Positions 41,700-50,387 of a stretch of DNA of 64,000 nucleotides are shown in pieces. The notes under the pieces were generated by a model. It was not told the origin of the DNA, ran no database searches, and was given only the letters and a program-made list of their open reading frames with translations. The position numbers were made by a program, and so were the translations under genes. Within the stretch, counting starts at the first letter, position 1; every line of letters begins with the position of its first letter. The stretch is from Humitalea rosea (GTDB taxonomy: Bacteria > Pseudomonadota > Alphaproteobacteria > Acetobacterales > Acetobacteraceae). The stretch is taken from NCBI RefSeq assembly GCF_003253705.1, contig NZ_QKYU01000017.1:61754-125753 (forward strand), read 5' to 3'.

Positions 41700-44240
41700 A
41701 TGAGGGCACGCCCGCGCATCGCCTATGTCTCCTCGGATGCGATCCTGCCGCCGAACCGGGGCGGGCGTATCCGGGCGCATCATCTGTGGCGGGCCATGTC
41801 GGCCTATGCCGAGGTGGTGCCGATCATCATCGGCGATGCGGGCGACCCGATGCCCCGCAGCCAGGCCCGCCATGCCGGCGCCGTCATCATGCCGCGCCGC
41901 CGCTACCACACGAAGGCCTTGCAGCGCAGCCTGCGGGACGGCGGCCTGCCCTCGCACATGCCCGGCCTGTGGGAGGCCCTCGGCGCCGGCGACCTGCCCG
42001 AGGAGGTCTGGGCCGCGCTGGCCGATGAGGCGGCGCTGACCCGGCACTGCCTGAACCCGAACCGCATCGAGCGGCTGCTGATCCATCTGCGCCGGCTGCG
42101 CCCGGACCTCATCGTGCTGAACGATGCGGCGATGGGCGCGATCGCCCCCTATGCCCGCGCGCTCGGCGTGCCGGTGGTGGTGGGGCCGTATAATTACGAC
42201 AGCGACCTCTATGGCACGATCGCGGCCCTGGTGCCGGATGAAGCGCGGCAGCGCTGGTTCTCGGCCGCCGCCACCGCCTTCGCCGCGGCCGAACGCGGCT
42301 TCGTGCGCCATGCCGACCAGCTTTGGGTCTGTTCCCGCGCCGATGCCGCGCGCTTCGCCGCGCTGGCGCCGGAGGTGCCGATCCGCGTGGTGCCGAACGT
42401 CTTCGACATCGGCATGCCGACGCCGCTGCCGCAGACGCGCGACCTCGTCTTCGTCGGCCAGGCCTCCTACTACCCGAATGAGGATGCCGCGCTGCGGCTG
42501 ATGGAGGTCTCGCGGGGCCTGGACCGGCGCGGCGTCGAGCACCGCATGCGGATCGTCGGCCGCACCAATGCGGTGCTGCGGGAGGCCGCGGGCGCCTATC
42601 CCTCCGTCGAGGTCACGGGCGAGGTGCCGCAGGTCGGCCCCTATGTCGAGCAGGCCTTCCTCGTGCCCATCGCGCTGACCCTCGGCGGCGGCACCAGGCT
42701 CAAGATCCTGGAGGCGTTGTCGATGGCCCGCCCGGTGCTCTCGACGCCGGTGGGGATCGAGGGGATCGAGGTCGAGAGCGGCGTGCATGCCATCGTCGAG
42801 CCCGACCTGCATGCCTTCCCCGAACAGATCGAGGCCTTGCTGAACGACCGCGACCGCGCCCAGGCGATGGCGCTGAAAGGCTGGGAATTCGCCCGCGACA
42901 CGTATTCGCACGAGGCGCTGGTGCGCATCGTCGGCGCCGCGCTGCGCGACCTTGGCCTTGGTGCCGCGGCACCGGGTGCCGCCTGCTTCGCCGCGAACAT
43001 CGGCGCCAGAGTCACCGACGATGCGATCTCCTTCAACCCGCATACCCGCCTGCTGAGCTGGAGCTTCCTGCTGCGGCTGAGCGCGGGGTTCGAGGCGCTG
43101 ACGGCGGAGTTCGACGCGGAGGGCGCGCCCGACCTGCCCAATGCCTTCGTCACCCTGAAGCCGCGCCGCCGCGGCTACGTGCTGGTGGAGGCGAATGCGG
43201 TGCTGCCCGCCGATGTCGCGCCGGAGGCGCTGGCGATCCAGATCCATGCCTGGGGCCGCCCCGTGCTGCGCCATCCCGTGCCGGCGGTGATCCCGGAGGA
43301 ACGCGCGGGGCTGCTGAGCCTGGAGCCGGGCGTCGAGGGCGTGACCCTGCTCGGCTGGACCATGGACCCGGACCCCGCCGTGCTGCCGGAACCGCTGAGT
43401 CTCGACGAGGTCGGCGCTGGCGGACTCCCGCGCATCTTCCAGGCCAGGCTCGACATCACCCAGGCGACCCCGGCGGTCAGCGTGACCCCGGCGGATGGCA
43501 TCGGCCAGAGCCTGACACAGCCCTTCCTCTGGACCGCGCCGCGGCCGCCCTCCAGCGCCCGGCTGCGCGCGCTGGCCGGCCGCCACGCCGGGGAGACGGC
43601 CTGGCTGGTCGGCAATGGCCCCAGCGTGCGGATCGAGGATCTGGACGCGCTGGCCGGCAAGCTGACCTTCTGCTTCAACCGCTTCCACCTCGCGCATGAC
43701 CGCACGAAGCTGCGCGCAAGCTACACCGTCAGCGGCGACCGCCAGATGATCGAGGATTTCGGCCAGGAGATCGTCGACCGCTCCGGCGGCACCGTCTTCG
43801 TCGCGGATGAGCATGCGCCGGAGCTGCTCGGCGGCTACATCTGGGTGCGCCAGGCCGCGATCTACCCCTCGGTCTTCTCGCGGCGGGCGGATCATCTGGT
43901 CTCCCCCGGCGGCTCGTCGCTCTATGTCGCGATGCAGCTCGGCTATCTGATGGGGGTGCGGAACTTCTACATCTACGGCGCCGACTTCGAGTTCCGCTTC
44001 GAGAAGACCTTTGCCAATGACCCGTTCCGCATCGCCTCCGGCGAGGGCAACCACTTCATCGCCGATTATCGCGGCGGGCGGCCCTGGTGCCCGCCCAGCC
44101 TGCGCGACATCGGCGCCGGCTTCCACATCGCCCGGCGGGTGATGGAGGCCGAGGACGGCTTCGTGCGGAACGCCAGCCGGGGCGGGCGGCTGGAGATGTT
44201 CGCGCGTGAGGAATTCGATGCAGCCGTGGCAGGTAGCTGA
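41700..44240 (+). CDS. Fused glycosyltransferase (GT4-like) and MAF/DUF115 domain protein
   Basis: An 846-aa cytoplasmic protein. Residues 1-410 are a GT-B glycosyltransferase: RGGRIRAHHLWRAMSAYAEV at the start, VGPYNYDSDLYG, and the donor-binding region ALTLGGGTRLKILEALSMARPVLSTPVGIEGIE near 320-350. A middle region (410-620) is beta-rich and unassigned. Residues 620-846 resemble the MAF/DUF115 (MptE-like) domain, with WLVGNGPSV, FNRFHLAHD and YTVSGDRQMIEDF, linked in other bacteria to flagellin glycosylation. The following giant transferase gene starts inside its 3' end. Donor and acceptor are unknown. Confidence 0.8.
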   Translation: MRARPRIAYVSSDAILPPNRGGRIRAHHLWRAMSAYAEVVPIIIGDAGDPMPRSQARHAGAVIMPRRRYHTKALQRSLRDGGLPSHMPGLWEALGAGDLPEEVWAALADEAALTRHCLNPNRIERLLIHLRRLRPDLIVLNDAAMGAIAPYARALGVPVVVGPYNYDSDLYGTIAALVPDEARQRWFSAAATAFAAAERGFVRHADQLWVCSRADAARFAALAPEVPIRVVPNVFDIGMPTPLPQTRDLVFVGQASYYPNEDAALRLMEVSRGLDRRGVEHRMRIVGRTNAVLREAAGAYPSVEVTGEVPQVGPYVEQAFLVPIALTLGGGTRLKILEALSMARPVLSTPVGIEGIEVESGVHAIVEPDLHAFPEQIEALLNDRDRAQAMALKGWEFARDTYSHEALVRIVGAALRDLGLGAAAPGAACFAANIGARVTDDAISFNPHTRLLSWSFLLRLSAGFEALTAEFDAEGAPDLPNAFVTLKPRRRGYVLVEANAVLPADVAPEALAIQIHAWGRPVLRHPVPAVIPEERAGLLSLEPGVEGVTLLGWTMDPDPAVLPEPLSLDEVGAGGLPRIFQARLDITQATPAVSVTPADGIGQSLTQPFLWTAPRPPSSARLRALAGRHAGETAWLVGNGPSVRIEDLDALAGKLTFCFNRFHLAHDRTKLRASYTVSGDRQMIEDFGQEIVDRSGGTVFVADEHAPELLGGYIWVRQAAIYPSVFSRRADHLVSPGGSSLYVAMQLGYLMGVRNFYIYGADFEFRFEKTFANDPFRIASGEGNHFIADYRGGRPWCPPSLRDIGAGFHIARRVMEAEDGFVRNASRGGRLEMFAREEFDAAVAGS

Positions 44241-47200
44241 CGCGATGCCCCGAGACGCAGTGTTGCGGGAAAAACCGCCGATGTCCCCTCTGCCGCTGCG
44301 TGTCGCGGTGATCGGCACCAATGATCCGCGGAATTATTCCGGCGGGCGCTACCACAGCGCGATGCTCGCCTATGCCGTGGCCGCGGCGGGGGGCGAGGCG
44401 CATCTCGTCACCGATCACATCCCGAGCTTCGTCGCGGATATGGAGCCGCTGGTTCCGCCTGGGGCGCCGCACGGCGTCACCATCCACCGCAGCGCCGATT
44501 TCCTCGCGGGCCTGCCCGGCGGGCGGTTCGACTGGGTGATCGTGGTGCCGACCGGCGTGTTCCTGCCTGACTTCTACGAGAACTGCCTCGATTTCGCGGC
44601 CGGCGCCGGCGCCCGCGTGGCGCTGCTCAACTTCGAATCCGCGAACTGGTTCAACCAGGGCGCGCCGGTGCCGCGCGATCCGCTGATCTGGGACTATTGG
44701 CGCCGGATCTGCCTCGACGGCGGCGTGGTGCTGTCCAGCGCGCGCACCTCCGATCGCCATGCACGCGACTACTACCACGCGGCCCAAGGGCGGCTGCGCT
44801 TCGAGGTCTGGTCGCCGCCGGTCAATTCCGCCGCCGCCCACCGCTTCGACGGCATGCCGAAGGATGGCAGCCTGCTTGCCTTCGTCCGGCCGCAGGACGG
44901 GCACAAGGGCTCGAACGAGCTGACGCGGATCGACCCCGCGCTCTTCGCCGGGCGGGTGCTGCGCCTGGTCGCGGGGCGCGAGGTGCCGCCCGAGTTCGAG
45001 GCCACGATCCGCGCGCATCTGGCCACGGCGCCGGGCGCGCGGCTGGAGGTGCTGTCGCGCATCTCCGACGTCCACAAGTTCCGCCTGCTGACGGTGGCGC
45101 AGGCGGTGCTGTTCCCCTCGCGCTTCGAGGGCTTCGGCTACCCGCCGGTGGAGGCCGCCTTCGCCGGCACCGAAAGCGTCTGCTTCCCGCTGCCGGTGCT
45201 GCGCGAGACGGTCGGCGGCATCGCGCATTTCGCCGAGGATGACAGCATGGCGGGCTTCTCCGCCGCCCTCGCCCGCGCGCTGGCCATGCCGGAGCGGCGC
45301 GAGGCGCTGCGCGCGGCCGTGGCGCCCTTCGCCGATTTCACGGCCGCGGCGCCGCTGCTCGGCGATGTGCTGCTCCGCAGCGCGGATACCGTCGAACCGC
45401 TGGCCCCCCGTCGCTGGCGCGTGGCCCTTGGCCCCTGGGCGCGGACCGCGCCGCGCGCGGCGGCGCTGGTGGATCGCGACGCCGCCCTGCCGCCGCTGCC
45501 GGCGCATGTGCTCTCCGCGGTGCGCACCACCGCCGGGGAGGTGCTGGTCAGCGCGCGCGGCTATGTGCGGGACGGTCTGGACGAGATGGTGGCCGTCAAT
45601 CCTGGCGGCCCGGCCTTGCCGTTGGTCTGGCGGGGCGGGGCGCCGGCCGGCGAGGTGACGCCGGTGGAGCTGCATATCGTCGCCCCAAGCGGCATCCTGG
45701 GCAAGCGGATCGCCATCACCGCCTGGCGCGACGGGCAGCCCTGGGGCGAGCCGCTGGAATTCCAGGTCGATCGTGTGTCGCCCGCGGCCGCCGGCCGCCC
45801 GGTGCTCTGCGGCATCAGCGAGAACGCCATCAAAGGCGAACGCCGCGTGATCCGCGGCTGGGTGCTTGCCAGCGCGCCGCTGTCCGAGGTGATGTTCAGC
45901 CCCGATGGCGTCGTCTGGTACGCCTGCGACAGCCTGACCGAGCGGCGGGACGTGCTGGCGAAGAACCCGGGCTATCCCTCCGCCCGCTGCGAATTCCGCT
46001 TCAGCCTGCCGGAGGGCGCCGCACCCGATCCGCGGGCCGCCCGGCTGCTGTGCTTCGCCGATGGCGTGGCGATCGATCTGCTGGTGCGCTGGCCGCTGGC
46101 GGCGGTGTCGCATTTCGCGCCGGATGTCGTGCTCGGGACCGGGGCGGCGTCGGCCAGGCCGATGCTGCCCGCCGCCGCGGCGCGGCTCACGGCGCCGGTC
46201 GCCCGGCCGCTGAGGGCTCCGCTCCGCCAGCAGCTTGGCATGCTGGACATCCAGGATGTCTCCGACGCGGTCTGGACCCGTGGCGTCGCCCATCGCGGCG
46301 ATCGCGGGCGCCTGGGCGCGGTGCTGGTGGCCAAGGGGGATGCCCTGGCCGCCGTGGCGCCGGGCGTGGTGCTGCGGTTCGCCACGGGCGTCGCCCGGCG
46401 CGTGACCAGGACCGAGCCGCGTGGCGGCGGCCTGGTGCTGGTGCTGAACGGGCCGGTGCTGGCGGCGGGGAACGGCCACCCCGCCCGCATCGCGCTGCAC
46501 GCCGCCGGGGACCCGGAGCTGGACGCCGCGCGGCCGGGGTTTCAACTGCACGACCATTCCGACGCGCTCTGGCTGCGCGGGGTCTGGAACGTCGATGACG
46601 GCCGCTTCCGCCGCGTCTTCTTCCTCAAGACGGCGATGGTCGAGAAGCACGGCATCGCGCTGGGCACCCGGCTGCGCTTCCCCGCCAGCGGGCTGCGTAT
46701 CGTGACCGCGATCACGCCCCATGGCCGCGATGCCCGGATCGAGGTCGACGACGTGATCCGCCCCATGGCCGATGGCGCCCCGCGGCTGGTGACGGTGCTG
46801 ACGCCGGACCGGTCGGGGCAGCCCGGCGCGCTGCCGCTATCCCTGGCGCGGGAGGCGGAGGGCTGGCCGCGCGGCATCTTCCACGCCGATGCCGCGGCCG
46901 GGCATGGCCGCATGCTGCTGCATCCCTCCGCGGCGCCGCTGCTCGCGCGCGGCATGGCGCTGCGGCTCGCGGATGGCGCGATGACGCGGGTGCTGCATGC
47001 CGCCGCCGCCGGGGATGGGACCGAGGTCACCGTCGATCGCGCGCTGGACCCGCAGCACCATGGCGACCCGGCGGTGGTCTTCATCGTCGAGCCGGCCGAT
47101 GTGCCGGATGGGCTGCGCGCGCCCTTCCTGCATCCCGATGCGGGCTACAGCCACAGCGATCCGCTCCATCTGGACCTGCAATCGAGCCTGCGGGCACAGG

Positions 47201-49323
47201 GCCAGGTGCTGCGCGCGGTGCCGGCCCCGCGCGCGGCGGCGCGGCCGCGCGCGCTGTTCCTGACCCTGGTGCCGCCGATGCCGGCCACCCAGGGCAACCG
47301 CGTGGTCACCCGCAACCTGATCCGGCACCTGCTCGATCTCGGCTTCGATGTCGATGTGGTGCTGCAAGGCTGGCTCGAAAGCTTCGAGGCGATCCGCGAA
47401 TTCGGCGATCGGGTGCGGATCCTCTCCGTGCCCTTCCCGCGCTGGGAGGACTGCGAGGCGGTGCGCCAGCGCGGGGCGGTGAAGGCCGCCGCCGCCGCCC
47501 TGGCCGCCGGCCCGCCGCAGGATGCGGCGCTGGCCGAGACGCTCGCGGCGGCCGCCGACCACTTCCACCCCGGCTTCATCGTGCGCGACGCCACCGTGGA
47601 ACTGGCCCGCGACCTCTTCGCCGCCCATCGCTACGACACCATCATGTGCAATTACACGCACATGGTCCGCGTGGTGGAGGAGCTGGCGCGGATCGCGCCC
47701 TTGCCGCCGGTGTCGATCATCACGCATGACGCGCTGTCGCGCCTGCCGCGCGACTTCGCCGGGCAGAAGCTCGACACCAGCTACCGCGCCTGCCTGCCCG
47801 ACGTGGAGGCCGGGGTGCTGGATGCGGTGCCGGGGGCGGTGGTGGTCGCGATCTCCAGCAGCGAGGCCACGTATTTCCGCGGGCTCGGCATCACCAACAG
47901 GGTGGTGCTCTGCGAATACGATGCGGCCAAGGAGATGGCGCCGGCGATCGTGCCCGAGACGGGATTCGCGCGCCGCACGATGATCTTCTACGGCAGCGGC
48001 AATCCGATGAATGTCGCCGGCATGGACTGGTTCCTCGATGAGTGCTGGGGCCCGATCGTGGCGGCGGTGCCCGACGTGCGGCTCGTCGTCTGCGGCAAGG
48101 TCGGCACCCGGTGGAACCCACGGCTGCCGAACATCCAGGTGACCGGGGAGCTGGACCGGGAGGCGATGATCGCGCTGTGCGGCGGCGCCAGCCTGTCGAT
48201 CAACCCCTGCGTCGCCGGCACCGGGCTGAAGATCAAGACGGTCGAGGGCGTCTGCCTCGGCCTGCCATCGGTGTGCCTGCCGGCGGCGCTGGATGGGCTG
48301 GAGGATATGGCGGCACGCTTCGCCCTGGTCGCCAGCGATGGGCCCGGCTTCGCCGCGGCCTGCATCCGCCTGCTGACGGAGGAGGCGGACTGGCTGCGGC
48401 TGCGGGCCGGCGCGCTGGAGGTCGCGGGCGAGCGGTTCTCGGCCGAGGCGGTGTATCGCGCGCTCGATGCCGCGATGGGCTGGCCGTTGCCGGCCCACAC
48501 GGCCCCGCCGCCCCCGCCGCCCCCGCCAGACGAGCCGGCGATGCCGCTGTTCGATCTGGGCACCCAGCTCGCCGACGCCGGGCAGGCCGAGCTGGGCTGG
48601 AGCCTCGTGGAGCGCGCCGCGCGCGAACGCCCCGGCGACCCGGCCGCGGCGGCCAAGGCGGCCCGCTTCGCGCTGGAGCATGGCCAGCCCTGGGCGGCGG
48701 TGCTGCAAGCCAGCGTCGTCATCGGCCAGCGCCCGACCGAGGCCGAGGGCTACCTGCTCGCTGGCCTGGGCCTGCTGGCCCTGGAGATGCGCGACGCCGC
48801 CCTGCCGTGCCTGACCCAGGGCGCGCTGCTGGCGCCGCACCACGACCTGTTGCTGGGCGCGGTGGAGCAGACGCTGGCGGGGCTGGGGCGTGGGGAGGAG
48901 GCCGCGCGCTGGCGCGCGCTGCGCCCGAGCGGGCTCGGCCTTGGCGCGTATCTGCCGCTCGATGCGGCGCGGCTCAGCGCCGCCTCCCATGACGGCTGGC
49001 AGGTCGGGGCGGATGGGACGCTCAGCCTCGCCGGGGGTGAGGCGTGGCTGCATCTCGCGCTCCCGGCCGAGGCGGCGCAGGCGGTGGTGCTGACGCTGGA
49101 CCTCGCCCTGGCCGCCGGCGTGACCGGCCCGGTGCGGATACTCCTGGGGCTGAACGACGGGCTGGCCGAGCATGTGCTGGATGGCGCGCGGCGCATCCAC
49201 AGCCTGCAGACAGGCGCCATCCTGGCGTCCCGCGACGGCTATGTCCCGGCGCGGATCAGCGTGACGGTGGCCGAGGCGGCACAGCCCGTCACGGTGATGG
49301 GGCTGACCGTGTCGTGCCTCTGA
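44218..49323 (+). CDS. Giant bifunctional glycosyltransferase, about 1701 aa
   Basis: One frame of 1701 codons with at least two GT-B modules. Module 1 (about 25-400) has NDPRNYSGGRYHSAMLAYAV and the donor motif SRFEGFGYPPVEAAFAGTES near 300. A long beta-rich region (400-1000) has no clear family. Module 2 (about 1010-1420) has PPMPATQGNRVVTRNLIRHLL, GSGNPMNVAGMDWFLDECW and SINPCVAGTGLKIKTVEGVCLGLPSV. A polyproline linker (about 1430), TPR-like helices (1440-1570) and a beta-rich tail follow. ATG 44218 has GAGGA five bases upstream and overlaps the previous gene by 23 bp; ATGs at 44245 and 44281 are alternatives. It probably builds a surface glycan. Confidence 0.8.
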   Translation: MQPWQVADAMPRDAVLREKPPMSPLPLRVAVIGTNDPRNYSGGRYHSAMLAYAVAAAGGEAHLVTDHIPSFVADMEPLVPPGAPHGVTIHRSADFLAGLPGGRFDWVIVVPTGVFLPDFYENCLDFAAGAGARVALLNFESANWFNQGAPVPRDPLIWDYWRRICLDGGVVLSSARTSDRHARDYYHAAQGRLRFEVWSPPVNSAAAHRFDGMPKDGSLLAFVRPQDGHKGSNELTRIDPALFAGRVLRLVAGREVPPEFEATIRAHLATAPGARLEVLSRISDVHKFRLLTVAQAVLFPSRFEGFGYPPVEAAFAGTESVCFPLPVLRETVGGIAHFAEDDSMAGFSAALARALAMPERREALRAAVAPFADFTAAAPLLGDVLLRSADTVEPLAPRRWRVALGPWARTAPRAAALVDRDAALPPLPAHVLSAVRTTAGEVLVSARGYVRDGLDEMVAVNPGGPALPLVWRGGAPAGEVTPVELHIVAPSGILGKRIAITAWRDGQPWGEPLEFQVDRVSPAAAGRPVLCGISENAIKGERRVIRGWVLASAPLSEVMFSPDGVVWYACDSLTERRDVLAKNPGYPSARCEFRFSLPEGAAPDPRAARLLCFADGVAIDLLVRWPLAAVSHFAPDVVLGTGAASARPMLPAAAARLTAPVARPLRAPLRQQLGMLDIQDVSDAVWTRGVAHRGDRGRLGAVLVAKGDALAAVAPGVVLRFATGVARRVTRTEPRGGGLVLVLNGPVLAAGNGHPARIALHAAGDPELDAARPGFQLHDHSDALWLRGVWNVDDGRFRRVFFLKTAMVEKHGIALGTRLRFPASGLRIVTAITPHGRDARIEVDDVIRPMADGAPRLVTVLTPDRSGQPGALPLSLAREAEGWPRGIFHADAAAGHGRMLLHPSAAPLLARGMALRLADGAMTRVLHAAAAGDGTEVTVDRALDPQHHGDPAVVFIVEPADVPDGLRAPFLHPDAGYSHSDPLHLDLQSSLRAQGQVLRAVPAPRAAARPRALFLTLVPPMPATQGNRVVTRNLIRHLLDLGFDVDVVLQGWLESFEAIREFGDRVRILSVPFPRWEDCEAVRQRGAVKAAAAALAAGPPQDAALAETLAAAADHFHPGFIVRDATVELARDLFAAHRYDTIMCNYTHMVRVVEELARIAPLPPVSIITHDALSRLPRDFAGQKLDTSYRACLPDVEAGVLDAVPGAVVVAISSSEATYFRGLGITNRVVLCEYDAAKEMAPAIVPETGFARRTMIFYGSGNPMNVAGMDWFLDECWGPIVAAVPDVRLVVCGKVGTRWNPRLPNIQVTGELDREAMIALCGGASLSINPCVAGTGLKIKTVEGVCLGLPSVCLPAALDGLEDMAARFALVASDGPGFAAACIRLLTEEADWLRLRAGALEVAGERFSAEAVYRALDAAMGWPLPAHTAPPPPPPPPDEPAMPLFDLGTQLADAGQAELGWSLVERAARERPGDPAAAAKAARFALEHGQPWAAVLQASVVIGQRPTEAEGYLLAGLGLLALEMRDAALPCLTQGALLAPHHDLLLGAVEQTLAGLGRGEEAARWRALRPSGLGLGAYLPLDAARLSAASHDGWQVGADGTLSLAGGEAWLHLALPAEAAQAVVLTLDLALAAGVTGPVRILLGLNDGLAEHVLDGARRIHSLQTGAILASRDGYVPARISVTVAEAAQPVTVMGLTVSCL

Positions 49324-49412
49324 CGGCGCGGCGCGGGGGGGGTGGACAGCCCGGCGCTGTTTCGATCAAAGCTCTGGGCCCTTGGCTTGGAGGTGCTGCT
49401 GGGCCGTCGCCG

Positions 49413-50378
49413 GTGATCCCTTCGTCCTTGGCAGACCAGCAGACGGAGGCCCGGCGCCAGGTGACGCCCTATCATGTGTTCAACCGGCAGCAGTGGTCCG
49501 CCTTGCGCGCCAATACGCCGTTGCTGCTGTCCGATGCCGATCTGACGAGCCTGCGGGGCTTGAACGAACCCGTCTCGCTGGCCGATGTGGCCGAGGTCTA
49601 CCTGCCGGTGTCGCGCCTGCTGAACCTGCATGTCACCGCGGCGCGCAACCTCGGCAGCGTGGTGGAGAGCGCCTTCCTCGGCCGCCCGGCGGCGGCGACG
49701 CCGTTTGTCATCGGCGTCGCGGGCAGCGTCGCGGTCGGCAAGAGCACCTTCGCCCGCGTGTTGCAGGCGACGCTGTCGCGCTGGCCCGACCATCCGCGCG
49801 TCGAACTCGTCACCACCGACGGCTTCCTGCACCCGACCCGGTTCCTGGAGGAGCGCGGCCTGATGCGGCGCAAGGGCTTCCCCGAAACCTATGACCTGCG
49901 GCGGATGCTGGCCTTCCTGGCGTCGATGAAGGCGGGCGAGCCGAACCTCCAGGTCCCGGTCTATTCGCACGAGACCTATAATGTGGTGCCCGGCCGGTTC
50001 CAGATCGTCGACCGGCCGGATGTGCTGATCTTCGAGGGGCTCAATGTCCTGCAGACGGTGCCCGGCGCCTCGATCGTCGCCTCCGATTTCTTCGACTTCT
50101 CGATCTACCTCGATGCCGACCCGGTCGATATCGAGCGTTGGTATGTCGATCGCTTCCTGCTGCTGCAAAAGACCGCGTTCGAGCGCCCGGCCTCCTACTT
50201 CCACCACTACAAGGACCTGCCGGTCGAGGAAGCGAGGACCGTCGCCAAGGGCATCTGGCAGGAGATCAACCTGCCCAACCTGTTGCTCAACGTGCAGCCG
50301 ACGCGGGACCGGGCGCGGCTGGTGATCCGCATGGGCCAGACCCATGCGGTGGAGGAAGTCCGGCTGCGGCGGACCTGA
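49413..50378 (+). CDS. coaA: Pantothenate kinase, type I
   Basis: CoaA phosphorylates pantothenate in the first committed step of coenzyme A synthesis. The prokaryotic type I signatures are all present: FNRQQWSALRANTPLLLS, VAEVYLPVSRLLNLHV, Walker A in GVAGSVAVGKSTFARVLQ, VELVTTDGFLHP, RKGFPETYDLRRML, PVYSHETYNVVPG and LIFEGLNVLQT. GTG 49413 gives 321 aa. GTG 49461 (VTPYHVFNRQ), with CGGAGG upstream, matches where the family homology starts and may be the true start. It is a housekeeping gene set between two giant glycosyltransferase genes. Confidence 0.95.
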   Translation: MIPSSLADQQTEARRQVTPYHVFNRQQWSALRANTPLLLSDADLTSLRGLNEPVSLADVAEVYLPVSRLLNLHVTAARNLGSVVESAFLGRPAAATPFVIGVAGSVAVGKSTFARVLQATLSRWPDHPRVELVTTDGFLHPTRFLEERGLMRRKGFPETYDLRRMLAFLASMKAGEPNLQVPVYSHETYNVVPGRFQIVDRPDVLIFEGLNVLQTVPGASIVASDFFDFSIYLDADPVDIERWYVDRFLLLQKTAFERPASYFHHYKDLPVEEARTVAKGIWQEINLPNLLLNVQPTRDRARLVIRMGQTHAVEEVRLRRT

Positions 50379-50387
50379 CCGCCCAGC

